DNA of 64,000 nt from Legionella norrlandica (GCF_000770585.1 NZ_JNCF01000003.1:41577-105576); one strand, 5' to 3'. Counted from the stretch's first letter, positions 37,299 through 46,787 are shown. The notes: a model not told the origin generated them from the letters alone. Made by a program: numbers and translations.

Positions 37299-37476
37299 GT
37301 CTGTTTATAGTTTGTCGAGCTTCTTGTTGGATTTTAGACATTAATTAGATTTTCTAATATGTATAAGGACAGATCCTGAATTTTGCATTACAAATGTGTC
37401 GATGAAGATCTAAAATCGTGAATATCTCTTTAAGTACCAATTTTTACCTGAGTCTTTTGACCTCTACTGTGAATTT

Positions 37477-38484
37477 ATGTCACAGTATTCATTTAACAAA
37501 AAGCTGCTTGCAATTATTTTTCCAGCTCCTTCCAGGAGGAACAAATTGAATATTTTTCTAGCTGTAGGGCTTTTCACAATAGGGCTTTTATTAGTGCTTT
37601 ACTTTGCTGAAAAATTAGTGAAAGGAGCCATTGGTACTTCTCTCAGTTTGGGGATTTCTACTTTTTTCATTAGTGTTGTTTTTATTGGTTTTGACCCAGA
37701 AAATTTAGCTGTTGGTGCAGTGGGGTCTTATAATGAAATGCCAGGTATTGCTTTAGGTTCCATTATTGGTGCCACTATGGTGGCTATTGCTCTAGCTTTT
37801 GGTATCACCGCATTGATTGCACCTATGACATTTAAACAAACACCAAAACGTATTCTTATTTTGCCTAACCTCGCTATTATTCTGCTAGGAGTATTAGCAC
37901 TGGATGGAGAGCTTTCGAGAATTGACGGCCTAATTTTATTTATAAGTTTCTTCCTTTCTATCCTCTATCTTTTATGGCTTAATAAAAAAGGTTGTGACAT
38001 CAAACCATCCCATGAGCTATCTGAAACTATCGCCTCCATTAAAAAAGAGTATCAATGGAAATCTTTAGGGCTCCTACTTCTTTCTCTTGTAGCCATTATT
38101 GTCGGTAGTGAGCTCATTGTTATGGGATCTAAAACAATCATTAGTTATTTTGGAATTTCTGGTACGTTTTTCGGAATGGTTATTCTTGCTTTTTTAGTAA
38201 GTATTGAAGAAATAGCCAGAGAATTGCCGGCAGCAATTCAAGGAAGATCGGAAATTAGTTTTGGTAATGTAGTAGGTTCAATTTTTGCTTTTTTCTTATT
38301 TAATGCAGGTATTGTTTCTATGATAAAACCGATTGCGGTTGATCAGAAAACACTAATGTTTTACTTACCTGTCTGCTTGTTCACCATGATCGTAATATCC
38401 CTTTTTATGTTAACGCAAAGAATATCGCGGTGGATGGGAGGAATTTTGGTGTTATTGTATTTATTTTTCGTGATAGGAGGTTAG
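37477..38484 (+). CDS. Cation/Ca2+ exchanger family membrane protein
   Basis: A 335-residue inner-membrane protein with two sets of about five helices, the typical sodium/calcium exchanger fold. The conserved alpha repeats are seen as SLSLGISTFFISVVFIGFDPENLAVGA and in the second half FGISGTFFGMVILAFLVSIEEIARELPAAIQGRSEISFGNVVGS, each with the acidic cation-binding residues. The long cytoplasmic loop is only about 25 residues. It probably exchanges Ca2+ or another cation for H+ or Na+. Confidence 0.85.
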   Translation: MSQYSFNKKLLAIIFPAPSRRNKLNIFLAVGLFTIGLLLVLYFAEKLVKGAIGTSLSLGISTFFISVVFIGFDPENLAVGAVGSYNEMPGIALGSIIGATMVAIALAFGITALIAPMTFKQTPKRILILPNLAIILLGVLALDGELSRIDGLILFISFFLSILYLLWLNKKGCDIKPSHELSETIASIKKEYQWKSLGLLLLSLVAIIVGSELIVMGSKTIISYFGISGTFFGMVILAFLVSIEEIARELPAAIQGRSEISFGNVVGSIFAFFLFNAGIVSMIKPIAVDQKTLMFYLPVCLFTMIVISLFMLTQRISRWMGGILVLLYLFFVIGG

Positions 38485-38646
38485 GAATATTGACAAGTGT
38501 TAAGCATATTGCGTTTCATTCCTAATGGTTTGTTTCTATAAAGACTATAAAGCACAATTATTTTATCTTCTTGTTATTTTATAATATTATTAATCCAAAA
38601 TATGTTCATTTTCTACTGTTTATTATAACCTGTTAAAGGTAAGACT

Positions 38647-39867
38647 ATGCAAGCTTCGTTAATTAAACCAGAGTCGAAAGAATTTAGGCCGTGGAATTCG
38701 CCTCATCTTTTAAGTAATCAATTTCAATTGTTTGCTAAATTTATTACTGCATTGAATTCCAATACTCCACCTGAGCAAGTTGACAATAAAGATGAACTGC
38801 TTAAGGAATTAGAATTTAATATTATTAATGTATTCAGTCATCAAATGATGCCGTCGTGGTTAGCCTTGGCCAAATCGTATTATCCTTTTTACAAAAAAAG
38901 TAACTATGATAAAGCCTTGATTGAAGTGCTAGAGCATAAATTAAATATTAAAGCTACAGACTATGAGTCACTATCAATGCTAATTAAAGAGGTATTTTTA
39001 ACAAAGTATCCAACGGTTAACAGCCAGTATCAACCGATTATCGATAATATTAAAACGGTAATGGCAAAACTAACGGCAGTTGCGCTATCAACCCCCTCTT
39101 TACTCAATGATGCCCATCAGCGTGATAAGAAGCAATTTGAGGAGGCCGGGCCTTCCATGTCAACTTGCGTTGGCTCTATTGAGACCATCTTACACCATAT
39201 GATGAAGAGGGCAGAGATCAATAAATCTTTCGTTATTTCGGCTACCTCTTTACTTTTACAAGTGAAAGCAATCAAATCGCATTTTGAACAGATTACTTTA
39301 ATTCAACAGCTTGAAAGCACTCAAAAGAAAAATAAAGAATTACAGGAACAGTTAGAAAAAGATAAGCCTGGAATGCAAGTGAGTAATTTGGCTCAAAAAA
39401 GTCAGGGCTTTGATGAAGAACAAAGCAGATTGCTTCAGTCATGGCAGTCAAAAGAAGAGCAGATGGCATTGGCTAAAGTGTTTAAATTACAGAAAAGAAT
39501 TAAAGAATATTGTGACCACTTAACTGAGGCCTTAGTTAAATTGCCAAAGGATGAGAAGATTAGTGCAAAGTTAGCAAGTATGACTGTAATGAAAAACGAT
39601 CTTGATAACGAGAAAGTGTTGCCAAGTCAACGGATTGGAACGTTTGGAAAACAACTGAATAAAGCAAATGAGCAACTTAAAGAGCATCGCGATCCAATGT
39701 GGGGAAGATTTCTAAGAGATTGTTGTCGTATTCTAGCGTTCACATTGTCAGGAGTTGCGATGTATAGAAAGCTTACTGGCCAGCCTGTGGACTTTTTTAA
39801 GCCAAGCCATGGTCAAAGATTTGTGGAAGAAGCGACTCGTATTACAACGGCTCATCTACTTATTTAG
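38647..39867 (+). CDS. Hypothetical helical protein, effector candidate
   Basis: A 406-residue, mostly helical protein with no recognised domain. A heptad-rich segment around residues 220-245 (QQLESTQKKNKELQEQLEKDK region) predicts a coiled coil. There is no signal peptide and a weak hydrophobic segment near residue 360. The setting among effector genes and accessory DNA suggests a type IV substrate, but the C-terminus has no E-block, so this is speculative. AAAGG precedes the ATG. Confidence 0.6.
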   Translation: MQASLIKPESKEFRPWNSPHLLSNQFQLFAKFITALNSNTPPEQVDNKDELLKELEFNIINVFSHQMMPSWLALAKSYYPFYKKSNYDKALIEVLEHKLNIKATDYESLSMLIKEVFLTKYPTVNSQYQPIIDNIKTVMAKLTAVALSTPSLLNDAHQRDKKQFEEAGPSMSTCVGSIETILHHMMKRAEINKSFVISATSLLLQVKAIKSHFEQITLIQQLESTQKKNKELQEQLEKDKPGMQVSNLAQKSQGFDEEQSRLLQSWQSKEEQMALAKVFKLQKRIKEYCDHLTEALVKLPKDEKISAKLASMTVMKNDLDNEKVLPSQRIGTFGKQLNKANEQLKEHRDPMWGRFLRDCCRILAFTLSGVAMYRKLTGQPVDFFKPSHGQRFVEEATRITTAHLLI

Positions 39868-39968
39868 AGAAAGGTAAATACAACTCTCCTCTAAAATTAG
39901 CTTATTCTGTTGCGACAACCCTAAATACCACTATTAATGAATTATTTATTTTTAAGCGGGAGATATAG

Positions 39969-40406
39969 ATGTTTGCTGATCCTAAATGGTTTACAAGAAG
40001 AAAATACACAGGTTGGGGTATCACTCCCAAAACCTGGCAAGGTTGGTTATATCTCGCTGTTTGGTTGGCGATTCTTATGGTAGCAGCCTATCTGATGAAA
40101 AGCTTCCATTTAAGTCAGTTACTCCAGACAATTATCATGTTAGCTATAGTTTTAATTTTAGGTATTGATGCTTTGGATATTGCGAGAAAAATGGATCTCG
40201 ATGAAAGAGAAAGGTTGCATGAGGCTTATGCTGAGCGCAATTGTTGTTGGGCAATGGTCGCTGTCTTATCTCTAGGTTTGATAGTTCAAATCATTATGAG
40301 CACTAAAAACAACAATCTTGCTGACATTGATCCCTTTATTGTTGTGGGATTAATTATAGGAACCATTGTGAAAGCGATAAGCAATTGGTATTACTCAGAT
40401 AAATAA
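39969..40406 (+). CDS. Four-helix membrane protein
   Basis: A 145-residue product with four hydrophobic helices at about residues 25-42, 47-66, 90-108 and 118-138. The N-terminus (MFADPKWFTRRKYTGWGITPKTWQGW) is polar and cytoplasmic-looking. No family is recognised by eye. It is closely followed by the GNAT gene, 17 bases away, so both may be one transcript. Confidence 0.65.
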   Translation: MFADPKWFTRRKYTGWGITPKTWQGWLYLAVWLAILMVAAYLMKSFHLSQLLQTIIMLAIVLILGIDALDIARKMDLDERERLHEAYAERNCCWAMVAVLSLGLIVQIIMSTKNNNLADIDPFIVVGLIIGTIVKAISNWYYSDK

Positions 40407-40423
40407 TTTTTGAGAGCATTATC

Positions 40424-40927
40424 ATGGAAGACTATTTAATAAAAACTAAACATCTGGGGATACGCTTTCTTAAAAAAGACGATGACAACTATTTAAAACT
40501 CGTGGAGAAAGATCCGATTGTAAAAGAGTTTTTTCCTGAGGGTCCTTTAAGTGATAAGGAAATAAAGGATTATATTAATGAATGTTTGGTAACTTGCAAG
40601 AATAAACATTTGCCTTGTCTGGTTATTTTTAAGCTCTCTAACAATGAGTTTGTGGGAGAAGCTTATTTTGACCAAATAGAAACAGGAGAAATAAAAGTAG
40701 GTTATCTCTTGCATCAAAAATTTTGGAATAGAGGATATGCCACAGAAATGCTAAAAGCCCTTTTAAACTGGGCAAGGGATCATATAGACACAGATTATAT
40801 TGTGGCCTATGCGGATAAGCATAATCTAGCGTCATTTCGGGTTATGGAAAAATCCGGGATGAAATATTATAAAAAAGGTCGTTACCTGGATATGGATTGT
40901 TATTTTTACCGAATTCGTAATCGATAA
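40424..40927 (+). CDS. GNAT N-acetyltransferase (RimJ/RimL-type)
   Basis: A 167-residue acetyltransferase. The acetyl-CoA core is read from EIKVGYLLHQKFWNRGYATEMLKALLNWA, a variant of the Q/RxxGxG/A motif, and the later ASFRVMEKSGMKYYKKGR, which is typical of RimJ/RimL relatives. Its acceptor is unknown; members modify ribosomal proteins, antibiotics or amines. GAGAGC lies before the ATG. Confidence 0.8.
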   Translation: MEDYLIKTKHLGIRFLKKDDDNYLKLVEKDPIVKEFFPEGPLSDKEIKDYINECLVTCKNKHLPCLVIFKLSNNEFVGEAYFDQIETGEIKVGYLLHQKFWNRGYATEMLKALLNWARDHIDTDYIVAYADKHNLASFRVMEKSGMKYYKKGRYLDMDCYFYRIRNR

Positions 40928-40953
40928 TCAAATAAACCAGTTTAAATTGATCA

Positions 40954-42123
40954 CTAATGTTGTAGATCAACACAGAAAAAAGTAATCACATTTTTGATTA
41001 CTTTTTCACAAATATGCAGTTGTTCTATAGTTATAAATTCATTAGGATTATGTGCTTGTTTGATATCGCCAGGACCACAAATAACAGTAGGTATCTGGGC
41101 ATCTTGAAATATACCAGCTTCTGTTGCATAAGAAACTTTGAAGCGTTCTTTTATTCCAGTTACTGCACGGATTATTCTTGTGATTGACGAGTCTTCCAAG
41201 GCACTGAATCCAGGGGCATCTGAAATTTCATCAAAATAAATAATTGCCTCTGGATAGATTTTTCTCATCTCAGGTAATAACTCATTATTAATATAATTTT
41301 CAATTTGGCTACGAAAATTCACCATTGGAAATTCATTGATATAACGAACTTCTAGAATAAACTCACAAGTCCCAGGAACTACATTCATTGCAATGCCACC
41401 ACTGACAATATTGATGGTTATAGTGCTGAATGGGCAATCAAAATCATGATCAAAGGGGCCATGTTCTTCCACATAATTGGCGATAGAATGGATATAACAG
41501 ATTAAGCGGCTTCCATATTCAATGGCATTGCATCCTTCAAAAGCTAGAGAAGAATGAACAGCCTTTCCTTCTATCTGACAATGATAAAGTTTTCTGGCCT
41601 TCTCGCCAATTATTGGTCGCATATTAGAGGGCTCACCAACAATGCAACCTTCGGGATGGATATTACTTTTTTGCAAGAAATCGACAACATAATCCACGCC
41701 GATACAACCTATTTCCTCATCACAAGTAAATGAAAAATGAATTGGTTTCAAAAGTTTTAATTGTTTAAGTTCAGGAACAAGAGCAAGAATTACTGCAAGA
41801 AATCCTTTCATATCACAGGCGCCTCGACCATAAATTTTATTTTCTAATTGAGTCGCTACAAAAGGATCAGTATTCCATCTTTGCCCTACTACTGGTACGA
41901 CGTCCGTATGGCCCGAAAGAAGAATACCTCCCTCGATTTGACCATTGATTGCAGGTATTGTGGCAAATAAATTAACTCTTGATGCTGCTGGTCCAGGTAT
42001 AATTTGAGAATGGATATGATGTAATTTAAACCAGGCATTAATGGCTTCAATAAGTTGCAAATTCGAATCATTCGAAATAGATTTGAAGCTGATGAGGTGA
42101 GATAGCCATTGTAAAGCATCCAT
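40954..42123 (-). CDS. argE: M20-family deacylase, acetylornithine deacetylase-like
   Basis: A 389-residue dizinc enzyme. Ligand motifs are LSGHTDVVPV, RGACDMKGFL, TCDEEIGCIG (catalytic Glu and metal Glu), EPSNMRP and the late CGPGDIKQAHNPNEFI. This is the pattern of ArgE/DapE. ArgE is favoured by the ACDMKG and GPGDIKQAH motifs, so a role in arginine synthesis or salvage is likely. No other arg gene is adjacent, and other N-acyl-amino-acid substrates are possible. Confidence 0.8.
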   Translation of the reverse strand: MDALQWLSHLISFKSISNDSNLQLIEAINAWFKLHHIHSQIIPGPAASRVNLFATIPAINGQIEGGILLSGHTDVVPVVGQRWNTDPFVATQLENKIYGRGACDMKGFLAVILALVPELKQLKLLKPIHFSFTCDEEIGCIGVDYVVDFLQKSNIHPEGCIVGEPSNMRPIIGEKARKLYHCQIEGKAVHSSLAFEGCNAIEYGSRLICYIHSIANYVEEHGPFDHDFDCPFSTITINIVSGGIAMNVVPGTCEFILEVRYINEFPMVNFRSQIENYINNELLPEMRKIYPEAIIYFDEISDAPGFSALEDSSITRIIRAVTGIKERFKVSYATEAGIFQDAQIPTVICGPGDIKQAHNPNEFITIEQLHICEKVIKNVITFFCVDLQH

Positions 42124-42222
42124 GTTTATCCAAAATTAATAATCATTTTGTATTGTAAGTATATAAATACGCTTTAATTTTGTTTCGTAATGAATTAAAA
42201 ATTAAAGCGTAAATTTAGAGTC

Positions 42223-42540
42223 CTATTGAATAACAAAATACTCAGGGCTGTAATCATAACAATGTAAAGAAACGACATCACTCCCAATTTTTACTTTGAA
42301 TACCGCAGCATTGAGAGATACAAGTGAAGGGTTAACATCTTGATAGCATACTCTATTAGTACCATCGAAGGTAAAGTAATAATAATCTTGGCCTGGAGCT
42401 ACTGTAGTGGTTGTTACGTACGTACCTCCTTCTTCATGTACAGCTATGGGACTACCCGTTATTGTGATTTTGTCCGCTGAAGCAGGGAGATTAAAAAGTA
42501 AAAATGTAAGAGCTACGACACCTAGAAGAAAAGCTTTCAT
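42223..42540 (-). CDS. Small secreted hypothetical protein
   Basis: A 105-residue product with a signal peptide (MKAFLLGVVALTFLLFNLPASA). The mature part is beta-rich with two Cys. The Met at 42540 is chosen over the one at 42555 because GGAGG lies eight bases before it. No family recognised; probably periplasmic. The 260 bases upstream contain no other gene. Confidence 0.65.
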   Translation of the reverse strand: MKAFLLGVVALTFLLFNLPASADKITITGSPIAVHEEGGTYVTTTTVAPGQDYYYFTFDGTNRVCYQDVNPSLVSLNAAVFKVKIGSDVVSLHCYDYSPEYFVIQ

Positions 42541-42819
42541 TGTCCTATCCTCCATCTTTCCAATATTGATTTGATAAAAGACATAGTATGCTTTGATACT
42601 TCCTATCTTTTATATTAGATGAATTAAGAAATCATCCATGATGTGTTGACAAGATATATATGAAATGAAAAAAATTACGGAACGAGACATGTCAACATAT
42701 CTTTAAATAAGTATAATACACTATTGGCAATAGGCAAAAAATAATCATATGATCCAATATTTAAATAAATTATAATTTTTTAATCTACTCTGAGTTATTT
42801 TTGTATTTAAAGATAATTA

Positions 42820-43326
42820 TTATAAAAATACATCGCTGTAAATATTGGATGAGGGAACACCAGCAAGAAAGGCTTGAGTTTTCAATTTATTAGTTATTTC
42901 TTTAGGGCCGCATACAAAAACTCTGGTCTGACTGGGATTGTTTAGATGCGTTAATATCCGTTTATCAATCGAATATTCAGGATAGGTTCCTTTGCTTTGA
43001 AGCACACAAGGATCATAGTAAAATTGATGGAATAACAACGACAGTGTTTCAAGTTCTTCTCTGTGATAGATATCCTCCTCAATGATTCCGCCATGCACCA
43101 AAGTGATATTCCCTTCATGTTTTTGATTTAATGCGCTTTTAATAACACCTACTAATGGGGCTAGGCCGGTGCCTGTTCCTGCCAACAAGATATTAAATGA
43201 CAGTTTTTCTGGATTATAATAATAGCAACGGCCAAAAGGACCTCGGAGAGTAACAATGGTATTGGCAGTGGCTTTTTGCATTAACCATTGCCCCATGGCG
43301 CCGTTTGGATAAATTTTGATGTGCAA
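42820..43326 (-). pseudogene. Ferredoxin-type reductase, NAD-binding part (frameshifted)
   Basis: The frame carries the NAD-binding half of a ferredoxin-NADP-reductase-like enzyme: LAGTGTGLAPLVGVI and the late VFVCGPKEITNKL. Before its nominal Met the codons read GA(G)LHIKIYPNG, continuing the FAD domain of the previous frame. One T added in GGTATATCGAG (to GGTTATATCGAG) would join them. It ends the hemoglobin-reductase operon. Confidence 0.75.
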
Positions 43327-43775
43327 CTCGATATACCCGTCATGGCGGGTATGTTAGCAATGGAATAATTTCGTATGGTGCCCTCAGAGTTAATGAGAGA
43401 TAAATATTGTCCAGGATACCAAGGGGCGGGATGTTCTACCTTAAGTTTGATTTGAATGACATTATAATTTAACCGTTGCAGACTTAGGATGCGAGCCTCT
43501 GTTTCACACTCTGCCGCTTCAGGTGATGTCACATGAAGCGGAGTATTCGGCTTGGCAAGGCAAGCCAGAAAATATCCTTGAGATTTAAGCAGTTGCGGTA
43601 GACCTTCTTGCCAGGCAGGGTTAATTTCTCCTTCTTTTGCTTTAATCAAGCACGATTGGCAAATGCCTGCTTGACAGGAGTGGGGATAGTCAATCCCATG
43701 ACGCAAGAAACATTGTAAAATATTTTCATCGGGTGCTAAATGGTAAGATTGATTATTTAACTGCACTTTACTCAT
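43281..43775 (-). pseudogene. Ferredoxin-type reductase, [2Fe-2S] and FAD part
   Basis: The first 95 residues form a plant-type ferredoxin domain with Cys ligands in HSCQAGICQSCLIKA and FLACLA. An FAD domain starts with YPGQYLSLINSEGTIRNYSIAN and stops at the frameshift. Restored, it would be a single polypeptide like BenC or VanB reductases. The ATG overlaps the stop of the hemoglobin gene (ATGA), so electron supply to the hemoglobin is the likely role. Confidence 0.78.
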
Positions 43776-44146
43776 GAAGAGCGTCCCAACACATCATCTC
43801 GAACACTATTGGCAATTGCTGCTACTTCTTGAATATCCTCGTCACTCGCGCCCAACTCCTTCAACGTTGTTCCTAGATGTTCAATAACAATATCTACGTG
43901 TGAATCATTTAACCCGCGCTCAAGCAAATGCTGGTGTCCTTCCCGCATATTTTTTCCCGTATAGTGATTGGGTCCACCAAAGACCATGGTTAAAAATCCT
44001 TTTTGCTTCAGGATTTGTTTTTCCATGTCAACGTCATCAAAAAAATAATTCACTCTATCATCCATTAGCATTTTGCGGTAGAAAATATCCACAGCGGTAT
44101 TAACCGCATGAGGGCCCCCTAATCGATCAAATAATGATTTAGACAT
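43772..44146 (-). CDS. glbN: Group I truncated hemoglobin
   Basis: A 124-residue 2-on-2 globin. Typical elements are SLFDRLGGPHAVNTAVDIFYRKML, the distal-pocket FGGP and NYTG-like HYTGKNM, and the proximal His in EGHQHLLERGLND. Group I trHbs convert nitric oxide and oxygen to nitrate. The ATG at 44146 has a strong AAGGAG six bases upstream; the longer frame to 44206 would run through the NsrR site and is rejected. Confidence 0.9.
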   Translation of the reverse strand: MSKSLFDRLGGPHAVNTAVDIFYRKMLMDDRVNYFFDDVDMEKQILKQKGFLTMVFGGPNHYTGKNMREGHQHLLERGLNDSHVDIVIEHLGTTLKELGASDEDIQEVAAIANSVRDDVLGRSS

Positions 44147-44159
44147 GGTATACTCCTTA

Positions 44160-44182
44160 AAGATGTATTTGAAATACATCTT
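44160..44182. promoter_or_regulatory. NsrR operator
   Basis: AAGATGTATTT at 44160-44170 and AAATACATCTT at 44172-44182 form a perfect 11-1-11 inverted repeat. This is the NsrR binding consensus in gammaproteobacteria. It lies in the intergenic region between glbN and the regulator, where it can control both. Confidence 0.88.
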
Positions 44183-44226
44183 ATAAAAAGAAATAATAGA
44201 CGTCAATAAAACAGAAGGAATTTTTT

Positions 44227-44658
44227 ATGCAGTTAACCCAATTTACTGATTACTCCTTGCGAGCTTTAATTTATATTGCCCTTAAAAAAGATTCTTGCAC
44301 TATAAAAGACATCACCGACGCTTATTCAATTTCAAACAACCATATGGTTAAGATAATCCATAATTTATCCAAGATGGGTATGATTAAAACAACAAGGGGT
44401 AAACATGGTGGAATATTGATGGCAGTTGCTCCTGAAACGGTTAATTTAGGGGCGTTAATTAAAGAACTAGAACCTCATTTTGATTTGGTCCCCTGTTTTA
44501 ATAGAGAAAAAGCAAACTGTTGCATTGCACCAATATGCAAGCTCAAAAGTGTTCTGCATGAGGCCCAACGTGCTTTCATGCAGATTTTAGAGCGCTATAC
44601 TCTGGCAGATGTGTTACATAACCCGAATGAATTAGCTTCTTTACTGAAAATTATTTAA
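44227..44658 (+). CDS. nsrR: Rrf2-family nitric-oxide-sensing repressor NsrR
   Basis: A 143-residue winged-helix regulator of the Rrf2 family. The N-terminal sequence QLTQFTDYSLRALIYIAL matches NsrR closely. The Fe-S ligand region PCFNREKANCCIAPICKL holds the cysteines spaced as in NsrR. NO destroys the cluster and lifts repression. A perfect NsrR palindrome lies between it and the divergent glbN operon, so it should control itself and the hemoglobin. AAGGA lies eight bases before the ATG. Confidence 0.9.
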   Translation: MQLTQFTDYSLRALIYIALKKDSCTIKDITDAYSISNNHMVKIIHNLSKMGMIKTTRGKHGGILMAVAPETVNLGALIKELEPHFDLVPCFNREKANCCIAPICKLKSVLHEAQRAFMQILERYTLADVLHNPNELASLLKII

Positions 44659-45083
44659 CTTACTAATTTATCTATAAAAATTAATTAAACTTATTATTAG
44701 TACTTATTGATCGGAAAATGAGATAAAAGTATTGCATATGTCATTTTGATCGTATAGATTGCATTTTATGCCAAATAAAAACTGAGGGATTAATGTTGTG
44801 TCAAAGTGTTGCGATTTCTTTATAATAAGAAGCATCCTACAGGAAACGAACATCAAGAATCACTCAATTAAAATTAACGACTCCGAGTTAATTATTAAAA
44901 AAATATTAAATCAACAATTAAAAGCTCATTCAGTTAACAAACAACGGAATTTCAGCCTATCCGTAATCCAAAATTTATCAGCCTTTTCAAATAATAAACC
45001 CATACTAAGGAGAAATATGACCTAAAAAAACTATTAACGCTGTAACGAGACACGGAATTATGAATTTAAAAAAAGGAGTCAAT
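44659..45083. other. Upstream region of the OTU effector gene
   Basis: No supported gene. A 75-codon GTG-led frame at 44798-45025 has no good ribosome-binding site and random composition. The region must carry the promoter of the OTU gene; no PmrA or CpxR box was found. Confidence 0.45.
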
Positions 45084-46442
45084 ATGTTTCATGTGGATAA
45101 TAGTGGTAAAGGCAATTGTTTGTATTATGCTTATAGCATTTCATTAATGTATTACTTAAGAGCGAAAAATAATATCAGGATTACCGAAGATATTTTTAAT
45201 AAATTAAAGCTTAAGGAAAAAGATCGGATTAGCTTAAGAAAATTATTATCTAAGGAAGCTGGAGAGGCGTTTTCCAGCAAAGAAATAAAAACGATTATAG
45301 AACCTATTCTTGGCAGGGCAACCCGAGATTTGGCCGCAGAGCATACCAAAGCAGAGTTTAAAGCTTCTCCCCAAGATACACCGCTGTTTTCATCTCTCCA
45401 GTATGGTTTGGAATTTGGTTTCAAACGATCGATGGAAGAAAATGGTTCAGAACTGTCAATGCTAATTGATCATGATTTTTCTAATCACGATTATATTGAG
45501 GCAGAGATATACAAAGTGAGAGATATTTTTCATGCCATGGAGACGTTTATTATTTCAAGAACATCCCATGTCATAGAGGAGTTCAATCGTCAGTGGACAA
45601 ATAAAAAACAAGAACTCAAAGAGCTGGAACTCTCTGAAAAAGATATTCAATCTCACCAGGCAGCTATTTTAGATAATCTCATGAGACAGGAAACGGTGGA
45701 GTTTTTTTTATCTGATAATGAGAATTATCTTAATCAATATCGAGATCATCTCCAAAGCGAATATGTATGGGGTTCCGAAGAAACACTTATGGTATTGCAT
45801 CGCGCTATACAGGGCGAACGAATGGAACGTAACCTTAAAGGAACTATCGATACCAGCTATGACAATGAAATTGTTTTACATCTTCATAGAAATGGCATAG
45901 CTCCTTTCCAGCAAGCTGGAAGCCCAGCAATGATCTTAAATAATGAAGGAAATGCTCATTGGACTTCAATAATTCCTGAATCAATTTTTATACCAAAATT
46001 CGCTGACAAAGAGCAGAATCTGATTGAAATAATAGAGAAGATACAAGAGGAGCATGGCAATAAGCCTCTTGGAGCTGAAAAGTATTCTTTCGTGAGTGAT
46101 TGGACTAGTGATTTAAGAAAACAAATTGATGTTATTAAAGCTTGTCCAAATACGGCGATGACAGAAAAAGCAATAGAGTATTTCTTTCAGCTTATGGGTA
46201 AAGCGGTACCTAAATTAGTATCTGAATCCTCTTTGATGAGCTCATTTTCTAATATTTTTTCCGCTTTTCTGGAATGTATACCTGCCTTGATGAGTGAGAA
46301 AAAAGTCAGTATAGGGTTGGCTCAGTTAGGGTTATATAGTCATGATCGGGGTTCAAAGATAGCTAAAAATGAAGTTTTATTGCCAGAAAGTTTATCTAAA
46401 GAGGAAACAGTAGATGAAACAGTTTCTGTAAGTTTACTTTGA
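45084..46442 (+). CDS. lotC: OTU-family deubiquitinase, LotC/Lem27-like effector
   Basis: A 452-residue cytosolic protein, 460 with the upstream ATG at 45060. Counted from that ATG, the OTU catalytic core shows Asp13 and Cys20 in VDNSGKGNCLYYAY and His300 in NEGNAHWTSI. The Asp-Cys (7) and Cys-His (280) spacings equal those recalled for LotC (Lem27) of L. pneumophila (D17, C24, H304), a Dot/Icm deubiquitinase. The C-terminus is glutamate-rich (ESLSKEETVDE), as for a type IV substrate. The ATG at 45084 has AGGAG six bases upstream. Confidence 0.75.
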   Translation: MFHVDNSGKGNCLYYAYSISLMYYLRAKNNIRITEDIFNKLKLKEKDRISLRKLLSKEAGEAFSSKEIKTIIEPILGRATRDLAAEHTKAEFKASPQDTPLFSSLQYGLEFGFKRSMEENGSELSMLIDHDFSNHDYIEAEIYKVRDIFHAMETFIISRTSHVIEEFNRQWTNKKQELKELELSEKDIQSHQAAILDNLMRQETVEFFLSDNENYLNQYRDHLQSEYVWGSEETLMVLHRAIQGERMERNLKGTIDTSYDNEIVLHLHRNGIAPFQQAGSPAMILNNEGNAHWTSIIPESIFIPKFADKEQNLIEIIEKIQEEHGNKPLGAEKYSFVSDWTSDLRKQIDVIKACPNTAMTEKAIEYFFQLMGKAVPKLVSESSLMSSFSNIFSAFLECIPALMSEKKVSIGLAQLGLYSHDRGSKIAKNEVLLPESLSKEETVDETVSVSLL

Positions 46443-46479
46443 TATTCTTCAAATACTGAATAACGATCGCAAATATTAT

Positions 46480-46507
46480 CTTCCTTACAAAATATTTTGT
46501 AAGGAAG
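46480..46507 (+). terminator. Perfect 14-bp palindromic terminator
   Basis: CTTCCTTACAAAAT at 46480-46493 pairs perfectly with ATTTTGTAAGGAAG at 46494-46507. It lies 37 bases after the stop of the OTU gene. Confidence 0.6.
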
Positions 46508-46600
46508 CAAGTTAAATGATTTTGACAGGGTAATCATAATTTGATATGGTTGTTTTTTGTTGACGCAATGAAGTCATATTTATACCAATAATATAATAAC

Positions 46601-46745
46601 AGACTTCTTTCGAAACTCTATTGCCATGAAGAAACAGCTTTGTCGATACAGTGCTCGAATCCTCATATACTAACGTATACACTGCGGTTCTGTACTCCAT
46701 TTCTCCTCGCACTTTTCTCACGGCAGCGAGTTTCGAAAGAAGTCT
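46601..46745. mobile_element. MITE-like element with 18-bp perfect terminal repeats
   Basis: AGACTTCTTTCGAAACTC at 46601-46618 and its exact reverse complement at 46728-46745 bound a 145-bp noncoding unit. A degenerate copy with the same internal blocks lies at 31868-31989, so it is a dispersed repeat. No transposase gene is inside and no clear target duplication is seen. It ends 42 bases before the next gene and may supply its promoter. Confidence 0.7.
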
Positions 46746-46787
46746 ATTGAGGGATGCTAATATTTAATCAGTACAAACAAGAGAATT

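Noticed and set aside
38580..38610. TAATATTATTAAT stretch as a PmrA box for the 406-residue protein
   Set aside because: The second half-site does not match at the required 11-base spacing.
44798..45025. 75-codon frame upstream of the OTU gene
   Set aside because: GTG start without a ribosome-binding site, Asn/Ser/Ile-rich random-looking composition, no motif.
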